Both the position numbers and the translations under genes were made by a program. Shown one piece after another: positions 54,205 through 64,000 of a stretch of 64,000 bases of DNA. Source of the DNA: Prorocentrum cordatum (taxonomy: Eukaryota; Sar; Dinophyceae; Prorocentrales; Prorocentraceae); assembly GCA_963575745.1 (NCBI GenBank), contig CAUYUJ010016349.1, positions 903,589 through 967,588 on the forward strand, read 5' to 3'. Position 1 is the stretch's first letter; every line of letters starts with the position of its first letter. The notes under the pieces are model-generated. The model worked only from the letters and a program-made list of their open reading frames with translations. It was not told the origin of the DNA and did no database searches.

Positions 54205-56078
54205 ATGGTGGGTGCATCCGGTGCCCGGGCCTTTGCGTGCGCAGCCATCATCGGCTGTGCCTCCGCCGCGGGCAGCGCGGCACGACCGGACGCGCCGCAC
54301 GGTGCGTGGCCCCAGCAGCAGCCCGCGGCGCGGCGGGTGTCCGGCTCGTTCGACAGCGTGACGCTGAGCTCCTACGTGCTGCTGGAGCCGCCGCCGGGCG
54401 CAGCGGCCGTTGCCGACACGGGCCGTGCCGCTGGGCGCGGCCTGTTGGGCGCACCGCTGCTGCGGAGCAGGGCGCTGCGGGGCGCGGCGGTGCTGGGTGC
54501 CTCGGTGGTGGTCGTGCGCCCGCTGGTGCTGCCCAGGGCGGAACCGCAGCACGGAGCCCCGCCCGCCGAGCGCGAGCGGCCACCCAGCGCTGAGGTCCCC
54601 GCCAGCGCCGCTGCGCGCAGCGGCCCCGCGCCAGCGCCTCTAGGGAGCCGCGATGCTGCGGCCGCAGAGGGCGCGAGGCCGCGCAGCGCGCCGAGCACGG
54701 CGCAAATCGTGGCCGGTGCAGCCGCCGCGGCCGGCGTCGCCGTGAGCCTTGCCGCGACGGCCGCGCGCCGCCGGCGCCGCCGCGGCGCACCGGTGCCCAG
54801 AGGCCGCCGCCAGGCGGGTGCTCGGGCGCCCAGCAAGGCCAGGCCCTTCCCTCCTCCTCCTCCTCCTGCTCCTCCTGCTCCTCCTGCTCCTCCTCGTCCT
54901 CCTCCTCCTCCTCCTCCTCCTCCTCCTCCTCCACCTCCTCCTCCTCCCCCCTCCACCACCCCCACACCTTCTACTGCTTCTCCTCCTCCTGGTCCTGCTT
55001 CTCCTCCTCCTTCTCCTCCTTCTCCTCCTTCTCCTCCTCCTCCTGGTCCTCCTCCTCCTCCCCCTCCTTCCGCCCCTCATCCTCTTATCATTGTTATAAT
55101 TATTATTGTTATTCGTATTATTATTATTACTGATATTATTATTATTATTCTTATTCTTAGTATTATTATTATTGTTTTTTATTATTAGCATTCTTATTAT
55201 TATTAGTTGTATTATTATTATTATTAGTATTATTAGTATTATTAGTATTTTTATTAGTATTATTGCTAGTATTATTATTAGTATTATTATTAGTATTAGT
55301 ATTATTACTGTTATTATTAGTATTATTATCCTTCTTCTTCTTCTACTATGTATTATCATTAGTAGTATGACAGTTCTTATTATTCTGATCGGTGTTATAG
55401 TATGATCATACTATGGTTCTTATTGTGTTGTGTTGTCTTCTTATTAATATCGTTATGTTTATTATGAGTATTGATATTTTTATCTTATGAGTACGTTCAT
55501 TACTACTATTATCATTGTTGGTTATTATTATTACCTCATCCTCCTCCTGTCAGGCCTTCGGTTCGGGCGATAGTTCGGGGCCGCCTACCCCGCCGACAAG
55601 ACCGAGTTCGACAGCCGACCTGGACGAGACGCCGCAGAACTCGACGCCGAACTCGACCTCGTCGCCCGATCTGGACGAGACGCTGCAGAACTCGCGTCCG
55701 CGCTCGTCGAGTGCGGCTCGCGCTGCCGGTGCCGCTCCCGAGCTCGACACCGATTTCGACACCCAGCTGGAGGGGGCACTGCAGCACGGCTGGAAGAGGA
55801 CGACCAGCTGGAGGGTGGAGCAGGGTCGCTGGCAGCCGCACATGTTCCGCATGAGCACCTGCGAGGCCGAGGCTGGGGCCGTCGGGGAGCAGTCGCCGAG
55901 CGGGGACGGTGCCGCCGAGAGGCAGCACTCGCTGTACGAGGAGCCCATCGGCGAGGTCCCGCCACCCACGCCGCGCATGTTCCGCATCAGCACCTGCGAG
56001 GCCGAGACCAGGGCTTCCGTGGAGCGGGCGCTCGACGGGGACGGTGCCGCCGAGAGGCAGCACTCGCTGTTCGGGTAG
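54205..56078 (+). CDS. Two-exon gene: presequence-bearing protein with 45-residue repeats
   Basis: Exon 1 starts at ATG 54,205 and is proposed to end at 54,837 (AGCAAG before GC). Exon 2 starts at 55,554 after CCTCCTCCTGTCAG and runs to TAG 56,076-56,078; both junctions are phase 0, giving 385 residues. Exon 1: hydrophobic signal-like stretch at residues 8-24 (ARAFACAAIIGCASAAG), a Pro/Ala-rich region, a second hydrophobic stretch 167-187 (IVAGAAAAAGVAVSLAATA) and six Arg at 188-193. This resembles class I peridinin-plastid presequences (signal, transit, anchor, basic end); targeting is inference. Exon 2: DLDETPQNS and DLDETLQNS motifs, then 45-codon units at 55,842 and 55,977 (MFRMSTCEAEAG..., MFRISTCEAETR...). 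The TAG falls where unit 1 has GAG (Glu), so the stop may be a recent mutation. Function unknown. Confidence 0.55.
54850..55553. other. Putative intron: (CTC)n then an ATT-rich island
   Basis: CTCCTC array at 54,850-55,075, then ATT/TTA triplets from 55,088 to about 55,345 and AT-rich sequence to 55,540, ending in a CTCCTCCTGTCAG acceptor. If exon 1 were read through, it would gain a poly-Pro then poly-Ile tail, which is implausible. Confidence 0.6.
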
Positions 56079-56120
56079 CCCATCAGCGAGGTCCCGCCAC
56101 CCACGCCGCGCACTTTCCGC

Positions 56121-56238
56121 GTCTCGAGGAAAAGAAAGCGGCGCCTGATCATGAATTGTCGGAGCTTGGCGCGCGCAGATCCAAGGATCCGCGCGGACCT
56201 CCGAACGTTCAACGTTTATGCTGTTTTTTTCCTCCAGC
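56121..56238. mobile_element. 118-bp insertion between two parts of repeat unit 3
   Basis: Unit 3 reads ACTTTCCGC up to 56,120 and resumes ATCAGTACCCGTGAGGCCGA at 56,239, matching unit 2. The intervening 118 bp start GTCTCGAGGAAAAGAAA and end TTTTTTTCCTCCAGC, so the ends are inverted repeats (GAGGAAAA/TTTTCCTC) and look like GT...AG. Confidence 0.6.
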
Positions 56239-56620
56239 ATCAGTACCCGTGAGGCCGAGGCCAGGGCTTCCGCGCTTCCGTGGAGCGGCCGCTCGACGGG
56301 GACGGGGGCGCCGAGAGACCGCACTCGCCGCTCGGGCAGCAGGACGCCGCAGCCGCTCCCCTGGCCTTTCGCTGGCGACCGCCTCGGCACCGCCCTGGAC
56401 GTTGCATCTTCGGGGAGGTCTCGCCTGTCCCCCCAAATTGCCGGACTGTGGTGTGCCCGGCGCGGGCTCGATGCGGACGCGACGCGGATTTGGCGCGGCT
56501 TCGCCGCGGACTCGACGTGGATTCGACGCGGAGGTACGTGGATTCGACGCGGACTTGACGAGTCCGACATGGATTCGACGCGGATTCGACGCGGATAGGG
56601 GCACAGCGGAACAGACCAGG
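56239..56620 (+). pseudogene. Third repeat unit of the 54.2 kb gene, frameshifted
   Basis: ISTREAEARAS, then an 8-base duplication (GCGCTTCC near 56,270) shifts frame. In the next frame ERPLDGDGGAERPHSPLG matches unit 2. From 56,470 on, GATTCGACGCG minisatellite units take over. Confidence 0.6.
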
Positions 56621-57678
56621 CCCCCCGGCGATGCAACACAACGCCCTTTTGAGGTTGGGAGGGGCGCAGGAGGCCTGGGGGAGGAGGGAGGAGGTTGGGA
56701 GGGGGCTGGGAGGGGCCTCGACACCCACGATACACTTCTCGTGCGCAGCAGAGCCAATCGCATTGCAGCTCCGCTTGTCGCCTGCCCTCATTCCCCCTCC
56801 TCCCTCCTCATCTACATCCTCCCCCTCCTCCTCCTCCTCCTCCTCCTCCTCCTCCTCCTCCTCCTGCTCCTCATCCTCATCCTCCTCCTCCTCCTCCTTT
56901 TCCTCCCCCGGCGGCGGCCCATTCAGCAACGGCTGCTGCCTGTCTTCGCTTATTTTCTCTCATTTTCCTGGGCGGACTGATGCCCGGCACACGGTAGGCA
57001 GATGTACAGCGTAGGCAGTTTCCGCCCCCTCTTCTCGAAGCATCGCCGCCGTGTCGTGTGCTCAGCGCGGGGGCGTGTACAGAACGAAATCGTTTTTGTT
57101 CGTGTCCGACGGGGGCGTGCACCAAAGTGCCCGAGCCCGCCCCACGACGTCTGGCTTTCCCCCGCGAGGTGCTCATTTTCAAGCGTGTGGCCTACGTGTG
57201 GTCCCGATTTTGGAGTTCGGCGAGGGCCTGGCGCGAGGAACGGGTACTCCTCCTCCTGCCCCTGCTCCTCCAAGCTCCGCCTCCCTGGGATCCAGCGGTC
57301 GAGTCGACGTCGGGCCAGACATGAAATGACGTTCGGTTTTCAGCTTGGCGTTTACCGAAGCCGAACATCGCTTTGAGGCCCACGCCTGCACCGCTCGTCG
57401 TCCACGGCTGCATCGGAGAAACTTGAGAGAGCAAGTTTGACCCCCCCCCGCTCCATCTTGCGGCCATCTTGGACGAGATCGATCAACGAACGGGGGGTGG
57501 TAAGTAAGCCCCCCTCTCAGGAAGCCAGAATTGGACCCAAACCAAAGTAAGATCAGTGTTGCTACTTTCTTGTCGAGGCCACCTTGGACGCTCCAACGAC
57601 CCGCGGCCCTCCCGCCCAGATCCATGGGGAGGGGGTGGCGGGACGGATCAAGACACCGTCCCCACCCGCAAGTTCTCT
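56621..57678. other. TCC array and unassigned sequence
   Basis: (CTC)n at 56,795-56,910. 57,051-57,329 holds an open frame ending GEGLARGTGTPPPAPAPPSS, SASLGSSGRVDVGPDMK, a weak candidate exon. Nothing further is recognised to 57,678. Confidence 0.4.
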
Positions 57679-58255
57679 CGCTCACCCCCACCCGCCCTCC
57701 CAACACATAAGTGGCACCCGAGCCTTAGCATGTTCAGCGGTCGTCTATGGTTGGGCAGCTATTCATAATCTAAAACAAGCCCCATGAGCGCGATGCTGGG
57801 GCGAGGTGCGCCACGCGTGCCAGGCTCGCCACGCGCGCCAGGTGCGCCATGCACTTCTGGGGCCCAAGCGGTTCCAGGCACGCCTGGCGCGACAGATGCG
57901 CCACGTGCTCCACGTCGGCCATGTGTGTCGCATGCTCCAGCCGCACCAGGAGCGCCAGTCTGGGGGCACGCGCAGAGTGCGCCAGGGGCGCCCGCGCACG
58001 GGACAACACACATCGGGAAACATGTTCCCTTTTGCCGCCCGTGCCGAAAACCAGTGCACAATCGCGGCGGGGTGGCCATCATTGTTTCTGGTGGGTTTTG
58101 CACACAGCAGACAATATGCCATAACCCCCGCCACCGTTACCAAAAAACAATGCAAAGTGACCGCGGGGTGGCCGCTCATGACCCACATTTAGCAGCCACG
58201 CGCACCTTGTTTTGCATGGCTTCCCAGCCATCCTGTGGTGTTGGGTCATCGTTCT
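57679..58255. repeat. Segmental duplication, copy B, left part
   Basis: Matches copy C from CCTCCCAACACATAAGTGGC through the GCGTGCCAGG minisatellite and the first inverted-repeat units (58,048-58,255). Confidence 0.8.
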
Positions 58256-58329
58256 GAATAGAAAGCGCCCCGCGTCATTCACTGTCCTTCCTCCTCCCCA
58301 CCTCCTCCCCCTCTCCCTCCTCGTCCTCC

Positions 58330-59650
58330 TCCTTGCCTCTGCCCTCATCAGCGTACGGTTCCCCACCCAGTACAACGCATCGTGGTTCCATAGGGCGCTC
58401 CACTGAAGGCCCCAGTTCTATTGCCCGCGTGCGTCACCCCCATCTGGTACAGCGTTTCGTGGCCTCAGAGGACGCCCCACCTCAGGAAGGCACCATTGGT
58501 ACCGCCCTCATGCGCCACCTCCACTCAGTACAGCGTTTCGTGGCCCCATAAGGAGCTCCACCGAAGGCCCCAATGGCACCGCCCGCATGCGCCACCCCCA
58601 CCCAGTACAGAATTGCGTGGCCCCCTGGGGAGCTCTACCGAAGGCCCCAGTGGCACCGCCCGCATGCGTCACCCCCACCCAGTACAGCGCTTCGTGGCCC
58701 CGTAGGGATCTCCACCCAAGGCCCCAGCGGCTCCGACCGCATGCGTCACCCCCACCCAGTACAGCGCTTCGTGGTCCCATGGAGCCCCACTGAAGGCCCA
58801 GCGGCACCGCCCGCATGCGTCACCCCCACTCAGTACAGCATTTCGCGGCCCCATAAGGACGCTCCACGGAAGGCCCCAGTGGCATCGCCCGCAAGCGTCA
58901 CCCCCACCTAGTACAGCGCATCGTGGCCCTATATGGGAGTTCCACCGAAGGCCCCAGTGGCACCGCCCGCAAACGCCATCCCCACCCAGTACAGCGCTTC
59001 GTGGTCCCATAGGAAGCTCCACTGAAGGTCCCAGCGGCACCGCCCGCACGCGTCACACCCACCAAGTACAACGTTTCGTGGCCCCTTGGGGAGCTCCACC
59101 GAAGGCGCCAGTGGCGGTGTTCGCATGCGTCTCCCCCACCCTGTGCAGCGCTTCGTGGCCCCATGAAGCCGAAGGCCTCAGTGGCGGTGCTCGCATGGGT
59201 CACCCCTGCCCAGTACAGCGTTTCGCTGCACCTTGGGGGGCTCCCCCGACGGCCTCAGTGGCGGTGTTCGCATGCGCTTCCCCCATGCAGCACAGCGCTT
59301 CGAGGCCCCATAGGTAGCTCCACCGGAGGCCTCACGGGTGGCTTTCGCATGCGTCTCCCCCACTCAATACAGCGTTTCGTGGCCCTATAGGGAGCTCCAC
59401 CGAAGGCCCCACTGGCGGTGGTCGCATGCGTCTCCCCCACTCAATGCAGCGCTTCGTGGCCCCATGGGGAGCCCCACTGAAGGCCCCAGTGGCGGCCCCG
59501 CCCAATTGCGGCGCACCCTTCACACGATTCGCGGCACCACAGTGGGTCCCACCCAACGCCCCAGTGGCAGCGCCCACATGGCGGCCCCGCCCCATGTCGG
59601 CACACCCTTCGCATGCCTCATGGCCCCCCATGAGGAAATCCTTCCAAGGC
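58330..59650. repeat. Tandem array, about 77-bp unit, about 17 copies
   Basis: Each unit has CAGTACAGCGCTTCGTGGCC, AGCTCCACCGAAGGCCCCAG and GCATGCGTCACCCCCACC. It sits inside copy B and is absent from copies A and C. Confidence 0.9.
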
Positions 59651-59689
59651 GATGCCCGCAACGACAGTATTCACAATTGCATATGTATG

Positions 59690-62600
59690 GTGGGGTCCTT
59701 AACCATGGTAATTGACACTGTAATTCATGGCGGCCCTGCGCGCAGCAGGCAATATGACAACACCCCCGCCGTCACTATCAGAAACAATACAAAGTGCTGC
59801 CCACGCGCATGACCCAAGAAGTTGCGTTGTTTGACGGGTGGTGGGGGGTGTCATTGGTCCTGGTTCGCTGCCGGTCGCCTGGGGGAGGGGATGTTTCTGA
59901 ATAGGGAATTGTGATAACCCTTCCCCGAAGGGGAAGGAGAAGACGGAATAGGAAACTTGCTGAAGCACTCACGCCCAGACGGTTGGTGGGATTTGGAGGA
60001 CTTGCCGCTTTGCAACGCGTGCACGCGTATTGCGCGCATGCCCGCACGAGGCTTTGCAATCATGGGATTTCCCAACAGGGCGGCAGATTCCGGGGCGGTT
60101 CAACGACGGTTTGCCAGCGAAGTGTGGAATGCAGTTCCCGGGTCTTTGGTTGTACGATCTGAGGTTGGGCTATCACCCGCTTGCAGCAAGCGGAAGTCGC
60201 GAATGTCATCTGCGTCATCATCCTTCTCGTTCGCCTCCCCCCTCCGACCTTCACCACCATCCTCTGCCCTCCTGCCTTCTCCCTCCTCAGCATTACGTTC
60301 CCTCCTTCCTTAATGTATAGGCTCTTCTCATCTCGTCTCGCGTCTCCTGCCTTCTCCCCTTTTTCCGTCTTCTCCCCTCTGTCATGGCTCTGGCCGCCTC
60401 TCCTACATTCATCTCCTCCTCTCTCCTCCCCCTCATTTTTCCTCCTTCGTCTCTCCTCACCTGCATGCAAGCGTGTTCGGCAGCTGGAGCCAACACCGTA
60501 CTCGACGCGGGTACCCCGTAGCTGCATCTGTATTCCAGCGTTCTCTTGCTAGAGCTTCTGGATAGAGTTGGGCGGCCCTGGGCGAGTCGGAGTAAAATGG
60601 CCAGCGTAAATGAATTGATGGGCGGGATGGAGTTGTTGTATATGGGTCGTTCATCGTACTAATGCGTCGCAGCATTAGCGGGTATGAGTAAGCTTGGTTA
60701 TGAGTCGCCCAGATGGGGATGGGTCTGAGTCAAGGGGGAATGAGTAAGAATTGGTCTGAGTATGAGTTTGTATGCATATGACCACCTGGGTTTGAGTGGG
60801 TGTGAGTGCGACTGAGTATCAGACTACGCCGCTGAGTATGAGTGAGTCTGAGCGGGAGTCGTCTTCAATGCGGCTGCATGGGAGAATGACTTAGGCCAGG
60901 CACGAGTGGGGGGATGCTGGGGTGTCGTTGGTCACCGGCCGAGTCCGAGACCCAGCAACCGCCCTCTGGAATTTGAATGATTTGGTCCCATTGATGTTCA
61001 GGCTGCCTCTTTATTCGGAAGCGGTGCACCCTGTGTTCTCATCTGGGCGACGAAGAAAAACGGGTTCGTCTTCACCGGCATCGGCGTGTAAGCTGCCCGC
61101 GTAAGGTCGCGGGCAAGCACCCTCGTTTCCAATGTGGCGTGTAGCGCTGGCGGCCCGCGTAAGCCGCCGCGTCTGGTCACCATGCCATCTCGCTCAAGAA
61201 CCGTGTCTTTCCGTCGCTCATTTGCCCGCGAAAGGATACTACGAAGGTCTTACGGCTGGTGCAGCAGACCCTGAAGAGGGACGACGACAACGGCGGCGGC
61301 GGACACGACGATGACGCTGACGCGGGCCAGAGGGATGCTTCTTGGGGTCTCTTCGGATGGCTCTCGGGGGCCTCTGGGGAGGAATTCTTGGGCCTTTTGG
61401 GAGCCTCTCGGGAGCCTCTCGGGAGCCTCTTGGGAGCTTCTGCGTGCTTCCTGGGGACCTTTTGTGTGCCTTCTACAACCCTCGTCAAAAATAAACTGAG
61501 GGATTATGTTTTCGGTGATTGCATGGTCAGCGCTACTACGCAATTTTTAACAAGTGCCCGAGAAGATCGATCGTCGTGATTTCCAACTGCGTTTCTGTTT
61601 GGGGCTTGTAGGGCTTCTTGGGCTTCTTGGGGACCTCTTGGTGCCTCCTTGTAGGGCTTCTTGGGGACCTCTTGGTGCCTCCTGGGAGCCTCTCGAGGCC
61701 GAGGGCTCGAAAAGTCCGTCCAGGTCCCCCGTCTGGGCACGCTCTTGGAGCCGTCTTGGATACCTCGTTGGGTGCCTTGGGGTCCTCTTGGGCTGTTTTG
61801 GGGCCCTCTTGAAGGCCTCTTGGGCTGTTTGGAGGCGATCTTGGGGGGCCTCCTGGGCCGTCTTGGAGCGGCGGGGGGCGGTGAAGGCGAGAACGCCCAA
61901 GTCCTTGGAAAACTAGGGAAATCAATGAATTTTGCCCCGTGGGGCGTTTCTCGGGTGTGCTCTTGAAGGCTTCTTGGGGCGTCTTGGCGGCCTCCTGGGC
62001 AGTCTGGACTGCGTGAAGGCGTTTTGAACCGATAGTTTGGCGATCGGGGGGCCTCTTGGACCGTCTCGGGTGCCTATTGGGGCACTCGTGGCCTGTCTTG
62101 GTACTTTCTGTGCTTTCTGAGGCCCCCGGACCTCCAGAGGGGGAGGCACATCTGACCCCTGACCCCCTGGGACCCCCCTTCCCCCCCTGGACCCCCCTTT
62201 CGACGGGGGAGGGATCAAAGGGAAGGGACTTCCATCCGACTCGATTACGACATCGCTAGACGTTTCTATCGCTGACAGGCTTGATGTGGAAGGCACAGGG
62301 AAAGGGAACGACGGACATGACGACTGACGGAGACGACGACTCGAACAGACAAGCCTGCCCCCACAGACGCCGACAGGGTAGGCGGATGTTTCTGCAAGTC
62401 CCTGGGACCTCGTCGCCACGGCAGGACGCTGGGTGGCAAGGGCAGTTCGTTGCGTGGGCCCAGCCGGGTAGTGGGCAACGAAGTAACTGGTGTGTGTGTG
62501 TGTGTTGAAAGCGCCCAGATGTGTCAGATGTGGATGCGAAGGTGGAGTGCGAAGGATTATTGTTCAGAGTTCTTGTCAGCACGTGCACTCAGGTTTGGAG

Positions 62601-63542
62601 AGTGCTTGCGATTGTGTCCAAGCGGCCGGTGCAGAACAGTCACACTGTCACGGTCGTCTTTCTGTGCACGCGCCGGAAGTGATGAGCGAATGGAATCGGC
62701 ATCTTCACACGTGCGCGCAGCCAGCAGTGAGTGCGCAGTCCGTGTGGCGCCATTGCAGACGTTCTCCGCTTGATGGTGTGGCCCGATGCGTAGCTTTCCA
62801 GTTGATTTCCGAATTACGGTGCAGGGGGGTGGGGCCTCGGGTTTCAGTGGCTATGTGGCTGCACGGGTCGACTCCCAGCTGCAAAATACTTGGTCGGCGC
62901 CCACTTGGGAGCACCGCGCGCCATGCCTGCTACATCGCGATGGTCTTGGGGCTCTTACAAGAGATGCTGACACTTCCCGGAACGGCCGGGTTCACATGAG
63001 TGATCTCGGCGATCTCTGCGCCAACGGCTCCGTGATAGACCCTCCAGCGGCTCCCCGCTAGGAGGCCCAATCGCCGTCCTCGCTACATCGCGGTCATCAT
63101 GTGGCTATGGAAGCAGGCACGGCTACTTTACTAGAAATTCGCCTTGCGGTTGGACCCCCCTCTAGCCGCTCGAGTGCTCTCACCTCGGTGCCAGCCACAG
63201 TTTCTACGAGAAATCGCACTCACTCCCCCGCGTGTCGGGGTTGCGCCAGATACGGCCCCAAAACTTCTGCTACTCCTTCGCCTCCTCCATTCCTCCTTCT
63301 CCTCCTCCTGCCGGATTCCTCCTTCCTCCCTCCTCCTTTTATTCGGCGCCCTCCTCCTCCTCCTGCTTCGTCCTCCCTCTAGCTCCTCTGCCTCCCTCCC
63401 TCCTCCTCCTCCTCCTCCATTGCCGTTCCGGCTCCAGTAATTTTTTGATCGAGCCGATCACGCTTCAGACGCGGGGGTCCAGAGCGCACGCTTCAGACGC
63501 GGCGGTCCAGAGCGCACGCAGCCTTGGGCTCCGTTTCGCCGC
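59690..63542. repeat. Segmental duplication, copy B, right part
   Basis: Collinear with A: inverted-repeat unit (59,730-59,850), CGCCTGGGGGAGGGGATG (59,877), GTATGAGTG minisatellite (60,655-60,870), GTTCAGGCTGCCTCTTTATT (60,997), CACCTCGGTGCCAGCCACAG (63,182). It differs by a 1.15-kb insertion (61,233-62,380), lack of M6, and a 29-bp tandem duplication at 63,462-63,520. Confidence 0.85.
61233..62380. repeat. CTTGGGG-type block inserted in copy B
   Basis: Copy A passes directly from TCATCTGCCCGCG to TTTGGATGTTTTTGC (about 53,028). In B the same flanks are separated by this block, whose core is the CTTGGGG minisatellite in both orientations. Confidence 0.75.
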
Positions 63543-64000
63543 ATGGTGGGTGCATACGGTGCCCGGGCCTTTGCGTGCGCAGCCCTCATCGGCTGTGCCT
63601 CCGCCGCGGGCAGCGCGGCACGACCAGACGCGCCGCACGGTGCGTGGCCCCAGCAGCAGCCCGCGGCGCGGCGGGTGTCCGGCTCGTTCGACAGCGTGAC
63701 GCTGAGCTCCTGCGTGCTGCCGGAGCCGCCGCCGGGCGCAGCGGCCGTTGCCGACGCGGGCCGTGCCGCTGGGCGCGGCCTGTTGGGCGCACCGCTGCTG
63801 CGGAGCCGGGCGCTGCGGGGCGCGGCGGTGCTGGGTGCCTCGGTGGTGGTTGTGCGCCCGCTGGTGCTGCCCAGGGCGCAGCCGCAGCACGGAGCCCCGC
63901 CCGCCGAGCGCGAGCGGCCACCCAGCGCTGAGGTCCCCGCCAGCGCCGCCGCGCGCAGCGGCCCCGCGCCAGCGCCTCTGGGGAGCCGCGTTGCCGCGGC
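63543..64000 (+). CDS. Paralogue of the 54,205 gene, cut by window end
   Basis: ATG 63,543 opens the same presequence (ARAFACAALIGCASAAG). I count by eye about 14 base differences over 458 bases against 54,205 on, several of them replacing residues (for example Ser5Tyr, Ile15Leu, Tyr57Cys). The frame is open to the end of the window, so the hydrophobic anchor and second exon are not visible. Annotated as a second gene copy created by the A/B duplication. Confidence 0.55.
   Translation, partial: MVGAYGARAFACAALIGCASAAGSAARPDAPHGAWPQQQPAARRVSGSFDSVTLSSCVLPEPPPGAAAVADAGRAAGRGLLGAPLLRSRALRGAAVLGASVVVVRPLVLPRAQPQHGAPPAERERPPSAEVPASAAARSGPAPAPLGSRVAA

Overview
The window looks like nuclear DNA of a dinoflagellate. 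The evidence is: very GC-rich sequence with enormous triplet-repeat load; decayed retroelement domains (non-LTR reverse transcriptase, copia-type gag and integrase) of the kind I associate with dinoflagellates; short exon-like islands separated by inverted-repeat elements; candidate GC (not only GT) 5' splice sites; and a predicted protein whose N-terminus resembles a peridinin-plastid presequence. Species cannot be fixed from the sequence; a Prorocentrum-like or Symbiodiniales-like genome is a guess. No bacterial features, rRNA, tRNA or spliced-leader gene was recognised. Almost all long ORFs here are readings through simple repeats, so genes are given as exon-like pieces with modest confidence.

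Layout. 1-2,400: GC-rich CCCAAGA-type repeat with a recurrent hairpin, then (GAC)n, (TA)n and CATG/CATA arrays. 2.5-3.1 kb: two minus-strand exon-like pieces. 3.2-4.3 kb: GGA and GAT arrays. 4.5-5.8 kb: broken non-LTR reverse transcriptase. 7.6-16.3 kb: five plus-strand exon-like pieces (the first F-box-like) among MITE-like elements, palindromes and a 100-N assembly gap. 14.7-15.6 kb: copy C of a segment duplicated again at 51 and 58-60 kb. 16.4-21.5 kb: mostly simple and tandem repeats. 21.5-24.0 kb: higher-order satellite. 24-42 kb: triplet arrays, scattered exon-like pieces and at least six families of short inverted-repeat elements. 43-51 kb: a decayed Ty1/copia-like retrotransposon with gag, protease-linker and integrase remnants, itself carrying a 163-bp insertion. 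51-64 kb: large segmental duplication, copies A and B, both ending in paralogues of one gene (54,205 and 63,543) with a signal-peptide/arginine-rich leader.

The genes do not form a pathway that I can see. The coherent biology is the element biology: short TIR-bearing elements repeatedly sit exactly between or beside coding-like stretches. One of them spans a perfect GTGAGT...TAG intron, which suggests introner-like (intron-generating) elements. The A/B duplication acts as a natural experiment, because inserts present in one copy and absent in the other show which repeats have moved or expanded.
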